Assembly (NCBI GenBank): GCA_002749535.1
Contig: MZZL01000137.1
Coordinates: 456,345 to 520,344 of the forward strand
DNA length: 64,000 nucleotides
Direction: 5' to 3'
DNA from: Apophysomyces variabilis
Lineage: Eukaryota > Mucoromycota > Mucoromycetes > Mucorales > Mucoraceae
Shown: positions 32,464-44,700 of the stretch, in pieces
How positions within the stretch are numbered: the stretch's first letter is position 1
Layout of the letters: each line of letters begins with the position of its first letter
Made by a program: the position numbers and the translations under genes
The notes under the pieces: generated by a model
What the model was told of the DNA's origin: nothing
Seen by the model: the letters and a program-made list of their open reading frames with translations, nothing else
Databases searched by the model: none

Positions 32464-34326
32464 ATGTCCGACCCTCTCCCACTGATAACACCCTATAATG
32501 TGAACGCTTTCACCGGGTTACCAAACTGTACAAATCCTCTTGATTGGGGACGTTACAGATATATCAATGGTTCGGCTAGCAACGCTCCTGCTCGATTTTG
32601 TATGACCATACTTAACAAGGTCATCGCCTCTCGAATCTACTTCGTTGTTGCCTGCGCGAACGCTATCTTTGTGGTAGTTACGACAGCTTGTTTGGTACGA
32701 GAAGCATATCGTACTGAACCTTTTTTCACTGATGCTGAACCTGCTGAATTAACCACCTCCCAACAAGACCGTCGGAAGTTGTCATTAAGTCAACGACGCA
32801 GCTCCTTAAAAAAACGAAGTGTTTACGGCACTTGTCTAGGTTCAATAGGACATTTAATATTCAGTACGGCTGTTTTCATAAACCAAGCTTTTACATCGCG
32901 CGCTACATGTAACTTTCTTCTGTGGGGCGTATTAGTTGGAGGATACACGTGGATGTTCTCCTTATGTGCCCGCGTATACCGCCTTCGGCTCCTCATTCGA
33001 CTCAACCAGATGAAGACACGCTTTATCCAAATGAACAAGGTTGAACGCGCAACCTACCAAAACGATCCTCAATATCGCTGGTTCATCAAGCACAGACACG
33101 GTACAATCTCCAATCAAGTCAGTACGGCATATGTTGTTGGATTAATCGCCATTATTGTGATATGCGTAGCCGGAGAGATATCTAGCACTCGAGGGGCAAC
33201 GAGACATTGTAAATTTCAGTGGGCAGACTATCTTCTGGCAGCGTTCAATGGCGTGTTCTTTCTTGTCATCGCACCTATCATTGTGTGGAGCGTGCGTGGC
33301 TACAAAGATGCTCACGGTATCAGAACAGAAATGCTAGTCGACGTAGTTGTTGGTATACCATGTTTTGCCATTTTCATCTTCTGGATGGTACGGTTCGATC
33401 AACCAACGGACAGTTTGGATGAGTATTTGTACCGCGTATTCTTATCGGAGAACTGGTCCGTGTTCTTCATGACGGCTTGCTATGTCATGTCAGTCGTTGT
33501 TCCACTAAGCAGTACATTAAGTGTGCATTTTTTGAAAGATCTACCGACATCGCGGCCAACTATCGATGATACGTTGGAATCCTTGCATGATTTGAACGAG
33601 CGACATCGTCGTTTGCATGAGCATCCTACAATGCATGTTGGGGACAACACATTGGATTTTCCCCTTGAACTGACGGCCGAATCGCTAAAGAATGCCCTCG
33701 TCTATAAAGGGACCCTATTGCGTTTACGTACATTGGCAATTCAAGATTTTAGTTCAGAAAATGTACTCTTCTATGAAAACTATCTAAAGTTGGTTGACAA
33801 GGTCAAGCTGCAGATCAAGCAGGCCCACAGACTATCCGCGGAATCGAAGCCAGAATCAGCTTCCACGTTGAGCTCTGCAGAAAAAGCGGAGCTGCTGACC
33901 ACGCCTATAGAAGGTCCACTGCTGGACGACTTTATCGAGTTCTATCAGTCTTTCATCGCTGAGGAAGCTCCTTTGCAAGTGAACATTTCTTACAAAGCTC
34001 GCAAAGGTCTCGACGATATCTTTCGGCCGTTGATCGGATACAAGGAAACCACGTCAACATGGGACCCTTCACAGGCCTTTGGGATGAGTGAAGAAAACCT
34101 TACCAAATTATCCAAAGTACATCCACAGGTAGCCGCACGTGTACATCGACATCAGAAACCAGTAGCACAACAAGCACAATTCCCCAATCGTCGAGAGACG
34201 CCCGTTGTAACGTTGGAAGTGTTTGAGGCAGCACAAAAAGAGACCTTCTGGAACATCTTTGCCAGTGTGTTCCCTAAACTCGTAGCAGACTATAAGGAAG
34301 CTGAGCGTATATCCCAAGACTTATGA
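32464..34326 (+). CDS. Seven-transmembrane RGS-domain protein
   Basis: This is an intronless 620-residue protein with seven hydrophobic segments followed by a C-terminal RGS domain, which speeds GTP hydrolysis on G-alpha subunits. Helices are visible at roughly residues 52-78 (IYFVVACANAIFVVVTTACL), 120-140, 147-173 (WGVLVGGYTWMFSLCARVY), 220-242, 255-280, 295-315 and 340-360 (FFMTACYVMSVVVPLSS). The RGS region starts near residue 405 (ESLKNALVYKGTLLRLRTLA, then SSENVLFYENYLKL) and ends near 610 (FEAAQKETFWNIFASVFPKL). A low-complexity insert splits it. The N-terminal ectodomain is short, with Cys/Asn residues. ATG 32464 is chosen over 32425 because the extra 13 residues are hydrophobic and unlike the family. 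The layout recalls plant AtRGS1. Confidence 0.85.
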   Translation: MSDPLPLITPYNVNAFTGLPNCTNPLDWGRYRYINGSASNAPARFCMTILNKVIASRIYFVVACANAIFVVVTTACLVREAYRTEPFFTDAEPAELTTSQQDRRKLSLSQRRSSLKKRSVYGTCLGSIGHLIFSTAVFINQAFTSRATCNFLLWGVLVGGYTWMFSLCARVYRLRLLIRLNQMKTRFIQMNKVERATYQNDPQYRWFIKHRHGTISNQVSTAYVVGLIAIIVICVAGEISSTRGATRHCKFQWADYLLAAFNGVFFLVIAPIIVWSVRGYKDAHGIRTEMLVDVVVGIPCFAIFIFWMVRFDQPTDSLDEYLYRVFLSENWSVFFMTACYVMSVVVPLSSTLSVHFLKDLPTSRPTIDDTLESLHDLNERHRRLHEHPTMHVGDNTLDFPLELTAESLKNALVYKGTLLRLRTLAIQDFSSENVLFYENYLKLVDKVKLQIKQAHRLSAESKPESASTLSSAEKAELLTTPIEGPLLDDFIEFYQSFIAEEAPLQVNISYKARKGLDDIFRPLIGYKETTSTWDPSQAFGMSEENLTKLSKVHPQVAARVHRHQKPVAQQAQFPNRRETPVVTLEVFEAAQKETFWNIFASVFPKLVADYKEAERISQDL

Positions 34327-35477
34327 TTCAACCCTACAATCGAACAGAATATCCACCAGAGACTTACTTTACAATCCATGAAATCCTACCCAAATTGGTC
34401 GGTTGATTTCGATCAAGAATAATAATTATTACGGGAACAACATCGAACGCACCATTCCCTCTTCTATTCTAGAGAACTAATTTTAGCTAGTCATGTTAAT
34501 TACGTAATTTAACTCATATTTATCAAACAATGTTAATTCAGAGAATAATATAATGCTACTGAAACGATCTTTGGAATTTGTTGGGTTTAGTAAAGCTTCC
34601 ATTCTCTTCTCATTGTGCACACTGATACAGTAGCATTGCTATTAGAAGACGACCTAACCTATCTTATCTTGCTACTCTTAACTAACGGATTTGATATGTT
34701 GTTTCTATCCTACTCCTAGTATGTGAGGTCGGCAAAAAGTTGAGTTTTAGGCTTATGCATGAGTTTTAGCTTTCTTATTGCAGGGACAGCAAATCTGGCT
34801 GCTTAAGCGTTGATCAACAAGGAACACCAGGTATTTTCGACTCAGAAACCTGCGGAAACTCTGAAAATCATGATATTTTTCAAACTGAATCAAGCATGAA
34901 GGAATAAATATGAAACTTTTACTGACACTGGGACATGACCTTTCATACTTAGTTTAAGATCACCGTCTCCATAGGCCACAATGACTCGTTGGGAATCTGT
35001 TTGGTTTCTAGCTTGTCATTGTTGCTGTGTTCTGTCTCTCTGCTGGTTTCATTCATTTCGGGAAATGGTTACTGCTCTACTATTTTTGAACAAATAAAGA
35101 ATAGTACTTGAAAACCAAAAATTTTCTAATCCCCTACAAATGGTAAGCTGCTTCGCAGCAGACTATCTTTTACTTGGAAAAAATAGTACATCAGGAACCA
35201 CAAATAGCTAAATAGGTACTGGTGGAGACCAGGCGTAACCCACATTCTCATAGTGCAGTAAGCAACGTAAAAATAAATAAGGGAAGATAAACTAAGAGAC
35301 AAAGAAAGTAATATGGCGAAGTAAAGGGGCAAGAGGAAGAGAAATCAAGCGAGCTATTCATTTTATTCACGTTCTGATAATTTTCTTTCAATAATCAATT
35401 TATTTACTGTAGACAACAATAATTGAGACCTTGTAAAAGTTGCTTTGCCCTAAACAGGTATATAAAAAGCCATCATA
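34327..35477. other. Intergenic, nothing recognised
   Basis: This is 1.15 kb of AT-rich DNA after the 7TM-RGS stop. It includes probable 3' UTR. No ORF has a motif. Confidence 0.5.
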
Positions 35478-36052
35478 ATGCCGGCTTACCTGACGTTAAG
35501 AAAAGGACCTGCGCTCATGAGCACAAGAGAAAAGCGGCGCGAACGGTGTTGCATATATTACGCCCATAACAAAGAGGTGATATGTGTGCAAAACGCCTTG
35601 TATAAGGTACACAGAAGCGTGCCCTGGAAATTCTCAGAGGAAATCGAGAATTATAGGTTCAAATCGACAATGTCTGTAAAGAAGTCGAGCAACTCCAAAA
35701 ATTGTCAATGAGATGAAATAAGCCGTATAGAAATTAATAGCTCCGGCATCAATAAGGATATGGTATGCGAGTGTTGTAAGGGGGCATATTGCACGTTCTT
35801 GACGATAACAACAATGATTTCGCGTGAATGGTTTGCATGCCACGTAAGAAGCGGATTCTTTCGATTATGCGTGCTGAAAAGTTAGTGATGGAAAAAAAGC
35901 AGTTGATAGCAGGTCTAATTTCTCGCTTGTCCACTCTGGAGTCTAAAGTTTCCTGCCTTTTTGTTGCTAACAAGTCTGAAAGATACGAGTATTTCATGTC
36001 CGACGCCGATAGCTGTCAACTGTTTTTAACGAGTAATGGTTTGCTATTGTGA
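35478..36052 (+). other. ORF cluster with coiled-coil character, possible degenerate bZIP-like gene
   Basis: One frame gives TREKRRERCCIYYAHNKEV, then QNALYK. The next, after a GTATAAGGTACACAG stretch that could be a tiny intron, reads QKRALEILRGNREL, stop, VQIDNVCKEVEQLQKL. A later frame at about 35866-35943 reads RAEKLVMEKKQLIAGLISRL. The QNAL...RA...R.NREL...V..LE-like spacing recalls a fungal bZIP basic region and zipper, but stops interrupt it and no intact protein can be built. It may be a pseudogene or chance. Confidence 0.2.
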
Positions 36053-36358
36053 GTTGTTGGGTTTGCTATGTTATCGCTATGAATAAAAAGAGCGCATGTC
36101 CATGGTGCTTATTGAGCTGGCGAAACTGGCATCAATTAATAAGCTACATCAATAAAGTGTTAAACTGCTCATTTAAAGACGATGATTTCTGTGGTATACC
36201 GGCGTTGAATAGACGGTCCCGTGGCATGCACGTAAATGATGACGTGCCTGGTGCGAATTGCTGGTGCGACGGTCCCGCTGGTAAATGCGTCGATTCAGTA
36301 CACGTAATCTGTCCCTTTTTCTTATTATCCTTGACGCTGCCACAAAAGATAACACATA

Positions 36359-37326
36359 ATGTCACGAAGATATGATTCAAGAACAACGATTTTCTCCCCT
36401 GAAGGTTAACTTCCTCTGCGGTTTCAAACCGTAAACGTGTTTTTGTACTAATGCTCGCTCCGTAGGTCGTTTGTACCAGGTCGAATATGCCATGGAAGCC
36501 ATTTCTCATGCAGGCATTGCCTTGGGCATTCTTGCCCAGGATGGCATCGTTATTGCGGCTGAGAAAAAAGTGACATCAAAACTGCTAGAACAGACAGCCT
36601 CCTCCGAAAAGATCTACAGATTGAACGAGTAAGGCATCAATGAGCCAAAAAGACGCGGCACAACTCGCGATTCCCATGTAGAATCAATGCACAACGTTGC
36701 TAAACCGAGATATTATTCCTTTTCATTTAGCAATGTGATCTGTGGTGTGGCAGGCATTACGGCAGATGCTAACATTCTGATCAACTGGGCTCGGGCAAGC
36801 GCACAGCGATACTTGTTTACCTATGACGAGGAAATCCCGGTAGAACAACTTGTACAACGTCTATGCGATCTGAAGCAGGGATATACGCAATATGGTGGTC
36901 TTCGTCCATTTGGCGTGTCTTTTATCTTTGCAGGCTATGATGAACATTATGGATTCCAATTGTACCATTCTGATCCTTCTGGCAACTATGGTGGATGGAA
37001 AGCAACATGCATCGGTGCCAACAATGCCACCGCCCAAAGTATTCTAAAGCAGGATCACAAAGATGAAATGACATTGGAGGAAGCGAAATCATTAGCTGTC
37101 AAGGTTCTGAGTAAGACCATGGACAGCACCACATTGTCGAGTGAGAAATGTAAGCATAGACGGAATATGCAGAAAGGACGAGGTTATTCATCTGGTATTT
37201 TTAGTGGAGTTTGCGACGATCAGACTAGTTGACGGCAAGGTCAAATACGAGCTATATAACGCCGCGGAAATTGATGCGTTGTTGAAAGAGCAGAATGTGG
37301 GAGCTGCTATGGAAGAACAACAATGA
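36359..37326 (+). CDS. PRE9: 20S proteasome alpha subunit, PSMA4/Pre9 (alpha3) type
   Basis: This is a subunit of the outer alpha-ring of the 20S proteasome core. Four exons (36359-36404, 36466-36628, 36731-37149, 37205-37326) join in phase to 249 residues, the family length. The N-terminal alpha signature is [20 protein letters not shown] with [24 protein letters not shown] follows, then [40 protein letters not shown] and [18 protein letters not shown], with an acidic C-terminal tail. These are alpha4 (human naming) blocks. It is convergent with the IQGAP gene 258 bases away. Confidence 0.97.
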
Positions 37327-37584
37327 CTTGAATAATTATAAAAAAAAACTTATTTTTTGTCATCGAAACTCCCCATATATAAACGGATTGCCATCATCAG
37401 GGAAAAGAGAAACAAAAATCAGGGGAAGAGGACGAACAGGCTAAAAAGACAATTGCGTATAATCCATGTTTATTTCTTACGTTGGATTTTTCTCGCTTGC
37501 AGCTTTCTTACGCATAAAACCTAAGAATTAACATAAACACGTGTTTTCGGTTACTCATGCAATGAAGTTATTTGTAGAAATAAC

Positions 37585-40500
37585 TTACTTTTTGTTAATA
37601 AAATAGATCAACAGATTTACGTTGACTTTAGCCACCCCGTCCAGCACAGTCATGGTCTGGACGCCCTCGTATTGGGTCTGCAATAGCTGTTCGTAGGGAA
37701 TATCGACTTGAACCGAAGAAAGACTCCAACCAGCATAGCCTCCCTCGATGGTAATGACATCCACTTGATCCATAGAGATGACCATGGAGATGCGGTCATA
37801 ATGCTTCTTAGGTATATCCTCCAGTTCGATCAAGATCCCTCTTTCATGAAGTTGTTTCGCGGTATATTTATACGATCCAAATTTTGGCACAAGTCCATGT
37901 TTCCTAAGACCTCGAAGATGGAAGTATTGCCGGGAAAAAGGAAGAACCAGTTTAGCTTTTTTTCCATGCTTGGTCGCCATGGAAGTCATACAACTCGTCA
38001 AATAATCCTCGTACTGCTTACGTTGGTCCAGCAAGTACTGTTGCTTTTGTTTAAGATAATATAAGGTTATCCGTGTTCGATTAATTTCACGATCGCGATG
38101 CAACCTTCTTGCGTTCTTTCCAGTAATATCCCTTGCAATCAAACGGACTACTTCGTCCCAGTCACTGATCATCTTGCACCTCTCAAGGTGCTCTACCAAC
38201 CGATGAACGATGCTTTTCAACTGACGGAACTTGATGCTACAAATAAAAGGAAATGTATCAGAGAATGTTCGGAGACAACTGGCAACACAAAAAGCGAAAG
38301 TCGCTTACGGCTGGAGGTCCAAGGGTGGTTCATTTTGGCCTAACTGCAAAAACCGTCGCTTTGTCTTGTTTTTGTTTTCTTTGAATTCCGTTTTTTTCAG
38401 AGCTTCCCATTCTGCTTCATGTTCTTCTGTAGACGGCGTATCAAAGATGTCGGCCAGACTTTCATCCGACTGAATCTTCATCACATATACCGTCAACCGT
38501 TTCGTCTCTGTAAGAATATGCCGTAATTTCTCGTTTGGATCCAAGGGAATATTATCACATCGATTACTCAGGGTCAAACACAACATTGTATCAGGAAAAT
38601 CAACGTCAGGATTATAGGGTGAAGGACCTAGTTCGTTTAGAATATCACATAGTAAACCTCCTTCGGGTTCAATCTCTTCCAGATTATAGCTTAAGATCGA
38701 ATGAAGCTGGAAAAGTTCACTAGGGGTGATATAAACTGTCGGCTTATGCGTGTTCACCTGATCTGCCCAAGCGTGCATGCCAAAGTATGACTCAGGTTCC
38801 TCAACGTTGGTCACTATAGTAAAATATGGCCACTTAGTTCGATATAAATACTTGAAATTGAACCTACTAACATTCCATAAACCATTCTGAGAATTGCTGC
38901 CAGGCTTCGTTGCAAATAAATTCATTCAATGGCTGCAGAAATATATCATCCTCATCGAATGTCTTGCAACTGGAGATATGGTGCAGCAGTTTAGAAATCT
39001 GGATGCAGAGACGGTGTTAGACTGGAGCGAGGGGTATTCGTGCGTTCTTCCTTACCTCGGCGAGATTCTTTCTCTGCATCGGGTTGATGATGGCATCAAT
39101 CACATCGTACTGCTCCGGAGCTCTAGAAACCACTACAGTTTTTAGTCTATGTTTTTCTTTGAAGTGAAGCAAGACATACACAATAGCCGGATTCAGATAC
39201 CGGTAGTATATAAAATGACCAATGATCTTGGCGATGTTTTCTTCGGGTTCCTCTGGGAAGGCCATCTCCAATACATCACGCAGCTCACGTGCAATGACGC
39301 GAATCCCGTAAGGCATATGGTCTGTGCTATTGATAATAGAATGCAGAAAATCCTTGGTAATATCTCTTAAATCCTGTAAATGCTCGATAAATGTTTCTCG
39401 GACATCTTTATGAGAGAGCGCTCCAGGAACAGTGATTGCATGTTCACGTGTGGATGGCCGTCCCAAGCGAGATTCTTCTTCATTGATAGTCTTGTGATAG
39501 ATACTCATCGGATCAGTGTCGAGGTCCAAAACGTCGTTGCTAACCACTTGATATACCAACGGTCGCAGTAATTTTCGGAAGAACTCTCGTTCCTTTGCCC
39601 CGCTAAAAGAGCAAGAATAATGTCGGTTACTTTCTTTGTCTCAAGCTCAACCTCTATACGTACCGGTTCGTGTGTACAACCAACTTAAGAAAAGCAAAGT
39701 TGCCTTTCATGAAATCTTGGGTGTCATTCACATACTTCATCTCCTCCACAATGCAGTGCTAAACTCATTGCTGTTACTCATCTTTCCTTTGTTGCGCAGT
39801 GCTTTTCTTTTGTTATTATTTGTTCTACCTTGCATAGGTTGATTAACAAGTACTCCTCACGTTCGTTTGTTGCAAATCCGAAAAGCGTCAACACGACGGA
39901 TTCAATAAATTTATGGTCCATTGCATGCTGATTACTCAACGATAACAGCCTTGCAAGATATTTTGGTTCGGTTTGAAGTAGATAGATCATCTGTTCGTAT
40001 AATTCTCGCCTATATCGACTTGATTTATCAAAGCCGTTAAGGTCGAAAGGATTGACATTAGCATGGGCCAATTCGGTCATTCGCCGTTGTTGGTCTTTCT
40101 TTGTTTTGAACGCTCCGCTCCGTTTGATGACTTCTTCAATCGTGATAGCGTTTTTTAACAGGAGTGCAATTTGAATGTCCAATGCATTCACATGAATATC
40201 CAGTTCATTATTTTCGCGTATATAACGGATCACTTTTTGATGCAAATCTTCTAGCACTTCAAAAAAAATGAGCAGTTATCATTGAGCAATAAACATAGAC
40301 AATCAATCTTTCGGTGCCGTAGTTTACCTTGTTCGCATTCAAGGTCGAACTCGCTGTCATCTAACAAATGCACAAACATTCTTACTAAGCTTGGTGTTGG
40401 GCTCCTATCAGTTGCTATGCAAAAAAAAGAAGGTACATTATGTAAACTGTTCAATTCTTGTGGATCAACAATAACGAAAAGACGTACAAAGCCGCTTGTA

Positions 40501-42186
40501 AGCTTGATCAAGGAGTTTGTTCCGTACAAACTGCTGGATTTTAATGACCTTGTCAAGGTTGGACATGTAATGCTCCATCTTCTTGTTATATCTATTGCAG
40601 ACCAGAAACGAGCGACAGGTAGCTTGTAACTAAAAGGTTCTCATTTGTTACAAGAGAACATAAACTAATCACATATTTGATTATACCTTGGTTGCCCACA
40701 ATTCGATGTCTTCTTTCTGTTTCTTCTTACGTTGTAGTCGTTGACGAGACAACATTCCCCTTATATTGGCTTGTATCAACTCAAGTTGCCGGAAAATTAG
40801 ATTAGAGGAATGCTTCTGTTGATCCTCATGATGCTGTCTGCGTGCAAGCCATGTCCGGGCTATAGCTTGGCAGATAGCTAACTTCTCGCGATTTTTAGGA
40901 TCAGCCCAATACCTGTCAAACGCCGTTGATTTTCTTTCCGTTTCACTGTCCGTCAAGAATTCGCCGTCGCTTAATTCTGTCTCTGCTGGCGAACCGCTTC
41001 CTTCAGAATCAACTTCCTCCTCTTCCTCTTCCTCTTCTTCGTCCTCCTCCTCTTCAATTATTAATTCAGGAGTCGTCAGAAGCATTGTAGTGGGAGAACG
41101 TAGAAATTCATTCGAAAATTCTTCAGACATTTCTTTCCGCAGAGAGGAGCCGATGGCTCTGAAATTTGGCATCGTCACGCCCGACAAGTCCAGCGTTCGT
41201 TGAGTAGCATTCAATTCTTCCTCTACGTCAGCAAGTTCAAAACAAACAAACATAAAGGTTTTTCAACAAATATGTCCATACCACTAAGTTAGCTAGACGA
41301 CTTACTTGTAAACTCTAGCTGCCCCAACAAATCCTTGATGTTCGGGGCCATATTACGTCTGGCCAGCAAGTGACTAGATGGCAATAAAAGCAAAGAAACA
41401 AACAAAAAAGACTAAGCGTTAGATGACCAAATTATAAGCTAAAGAAAGGTTAACCTAAGTGCATGTATACAATAGATGACTTTTGGGATATTTTTTTTGT
41501 CGTAAAGGTCTGTCAACTCAAACCAAAAGATATGAGGTAGCCGAACGATCTCCAATGCACGGAAAAAGTAATTGATATTATCCGAATGCCGGAATTGAAG
41601 TTTCGTGTCCTAAATACAGAATCATGATGAAATTGGGAAAAGTAGTTACATGGTGGGATAATTTACGCAAAATATCTTTCGGACCACTCCAGGCGCAAAA
41701 TACTTTGCGAGTTTGGCCAGAATGATCCCATTCCGCATGCTCTCCTCTAACCGGATGATCGGTTCAAGCTCCTCTTGTAAACAATTCTCTATCCATCTAA
41801 TCGATATGTTTAGAGACATGGAAATCCTAGCTTGAGAACTAGACTGGTTACTCTTTTGCTTCTCCGATATGGCAAAGATACTCATATGCGAGAAGATTGT
41901 TGCGTTGTTTATCCATCCACTGACTAGGTGCAATGCTCTCATCTTTCTGTAGACGAATACGACCTACCAAGCGGGAGGAATTAAGATTGTTTGCCGCTAC
42001 CTCAGTAAACAAGCTAACCTTGCATTCCTTTATTAAAATATTATTAAAGCTGCGTTAGACGTGAATTGCCTTATAAATACCAATAACGTCCTCTGCATCC
42101 TCTGTGATGGTAGGGATATGAAGATTTGAAAGGTCTTTCTTGCCAGCGATAATAGACAATCTTTTCAATGGTGTCAACTGCGCCAT
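37585..42186 (-). CDS. IQGAP: calponin-homology, IQ motifs and RasGAP-related domain
   Basis: This cortical scaffold links actin, calmodulin/myosin light chain and Rho-family GTPases, and fungal forms organise the cytokinetic ring (Iqg1, Rng2). Early exons join in phase: 42061-42186, 41852-41946, 41667-41796. They give the CH domain (LLAYEYLCHIGEAKEWIENC, SMRNGIILAKLAKYF, FRHSDNINYFFRALE, NIPKVIYCIHAL). After an acidic Glu run come four IQ-like units (AICQAIARTWLARRQ, LIQANIRGMLSRQRL, LQATCRSFLVCNRYN, VIKIQQFVRNKLL). The GAP-related domain contains LTLFGFATNEREEYL, TDHMPYGIRVIARELRD and FIYYRYLNPAIV. The RasGAP C-terminal domain ends at 37585. A dozen or so exons are implied, roughly 1.2 kresidues. 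It is compact because IQ repeats are few. Confidence 0.93.
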
Positions 42187-43724
42187 TTTGGTAGAATACC
42201 GAAAACAAAAAGGGGAAAACGACGTGAATAGAAGTCTTTTAATGTCATCCGCCACAATGCATTCCAGATCAAAACAAACTTATGTCTGACGACAATAATC
42301 GCAGAGCTGGAATATTCTGTTTGCCTTTTTTATCCATCTTATAGCATCGTTCTGTTTCCCTGTAAAAAGAAGGAGAGAAAACGAAGAACACAAAAAGAAG
42401 ACCTCTTATAGAAGATGTAACAAAGGAAGAAAGATAAAGAAGACTAGTTGTAAAGCCAAACATGTTTTATTGCGAGTTCTGCTGCTATACACTAATTCTG
42501 GAAATACTTTTCGCATCAAAAAGAAAACGGTGTCACAAAGAAAAAAAAGGGGAAATGAGTTCATATCAGAAAAGATAAATGAGGAGAGAACATATGAGAG
42601 TGTCGGAAGTCGAGCAGTAAAGATGGCCCAATCGCCAAAAAAGAAAAAGAAATATATTACAACGTTTTTTCTCGGTGTTCCGAACATGATAACGACGGGG
42701 TACCCGCTCCACAAGCCAAGATATGGGTATTGTACAAAGAGAATATTGGAAGAATAGCTTCATATGCTGTATTAACTACCGATTCAAAGAGTAACACGGG
42801 AGGGCAATGCAGGTAGCGGCCAAAGCATCCCGACCAAACGATGTATTTCATTGTTGGTACAGCTGGCACTTGGGATGGAAAGAGCACGAAGCTTCATTTT
42901 GCTATATTAGTTTGTACATCATCACCCGCTGCTTTGACTCTTCCTCAAAGTAAAGAAAAAAGTATTATTTGTGTTATTAGTAAATGAGTCATGCAGAAAG
43001 TATATCTCACTTCCATCAACTTGATCCTCCAATAAACCTCAAGTTCATCCAAATCGCTTAAGTAAATCGTTGCTGGTTAGTAAATAGGAATGATATGCTC
43101 AACCCTTTTTAGTTGATCCTTAAGAGTAATCTAATGTACGAATAATCAGGTGCAGTACATATCGCGGAGGTTTGTGAAGAACAGAGCGAAATGATCAAAA
43201 AGTTGTCCTTTCCGTTTGAACTAGTTCCGCTCACTGAAAGCAAAGACGATAGTAGTTAATGCGAAATCAATCGCTATGTAAGCAATGACAACACTGCACA
43301 ATAAGACAAAGAAAGTTTTTACATGAACCAATGGTTTATACTATAGTAGATATGCAGAAAAGACAAAAGACAACATCACCTTTTACATAAACGAGTTTGG
43401 TATATGGAAGAAAGACGACATCTTCCAATCAAAGCTAAAGAGTACATCCTTAGACACGACATATATTGCATCCAATGGACTATTCAGCAGCAGAACTATA
43501 TCCTATCTATCAGCGTGAAATGGAACGGTGAGCCTTACGGACTAGACGAATCGGAACCCATATAGTGTCCTGACCATTTCAGTACTATAAAACCATTTTT
43601 AAATGACAGAATATTACGAAGACGAAAATAATGCTCGTCGAACAGACAGCGAGCCGGATTCTAAAGAAAGGGCACAAAGAGGGAAATCTCTATAGGTCCC
43701 GAATTGTTAGTCCGTAGGGCTAAT
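42187..43724. other. Intergenic, nothing recognised
   Basis: This is 1.5 kb between the IQGAP start and the transposase relic. Overlapping ORFs of up to 102 codons on both strands at 42406-42763 are purine or pyrimidine tracts rather than protein-like. No gene is supported. Confidence 0.5.
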
Positions 43725-44700
43725 CACTCAATCTCGTCCATTGTAGCCTTCAGAAGCTCATATAATATCCTATAAACGTTCCTTTGCTCATACAGGTCAC
43801 TCCGTCTCTTTGCTTTTTCTTATTATAGGCTGGCGATTTCCTGAAGCCTTAGGCTACAGTTTATCAAGCATTCAGCAGAAATTGAGCCCAGGAAGGCGAT
43901 TGCCTTTGCCCATGTTTTGGGCACTTTGACCAGTACAGGCAAGTCTTTATCTGACCATGTCATACTACGCTTCATGCTGATATGAAAGGCAGATTTGTCA
44001 AGAAAGACGCAGTTTCTTCTAAAACCCATGTCGGTTTATTCCCACTATGAACTCAGTGGAGGCGCTCTTGGATCTTTCCTTTGCTGTTCCTGTCTAAGCG
44101 CTCAAACTGGGAATTTTCCGGGCGATGGATTACAACGTTGTTATCACAAGCCGTACACTGTGCTTTTGGACACCTTGAGGCCCTGTGAATGCCTGCCTTA
44201 GCTGTTCCGTCACCTACTCCAAGACGACTAACGGATTCTTCAGTAATGCAATCTATGATTCCCTCATTGAGAGGACATGGGCAGCCAGTCTTCCGACGTT
44301 TCCTGAAAAAGTCATCATGACTCTCTCGTACTGCTTAGCCGATCTTCTTTGTGTCTGAACGTGAATTACCAACCGGTTTGCAGCAGCAAAAGGGTTCAGA
44401 CATTTCTGAAACAATAGCTTGAAGCATCTCACTTTGTCCTGATCCGTGTAGAAAGTATCATATGCTTTGAGCGATGTTTCTATCATAGTAAGGTTGGTGT
44501 CAACCTCTGTATTTTCTATCTCTGCATGTCCTCAGTCTCATTGTATGCTTGTTATGGCAATGTAGATAAATAATATGTGTAAGATCTCAATGCTTCATGA
44601 TACTGCTCCTCATCAATAATATAATCCATAAGCTCAGGCCTGCCATACTCATCGACAATAGTTCTCTTTCCATCTTCGTGCAAAAATTGAATGCTCATTA
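43725..44700 (-). pseudogene. Decayed DDE transposase (IS630/Tc1-mariner-like)
   Basis: Minus-strand fragments in several frames line up in order with the DDE endonuclease transposases common in Mucorales. An N-terminal piece near 44486 has a helix-turn-helix pattern (YTDQDKVRCFKLLFQK, NRLVIHVQTQRRSAKQYER). The middle reads ERLDRNSKGKIQERL. The catalytic start is at 43823-44029 (NCVFLDKSAFHISMKRSMTW, then LVKVPKTWAKAIAFLGSISA). Distal pieces are SKGTFIGYYMSF and LKATMDEIE. At least three frameshifts and several stops separate them, and the C-terminal catalytic part is missing. In the conserved FLDESAFH motif the acidic E is K here. A frame at 44560-44700 (IVDEYGRPELMDYIIDEEQY) may be its N-terminal leader. 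No terminal inverted repeats were found by eye. Confidence 0.8.

Noticed and set aside
42406..42763. Overlapping 65-102-codon ORFs on both strands
   Set aside because: They are translations of A-rich and purine-rich tracts; frames on both strands are equally open.
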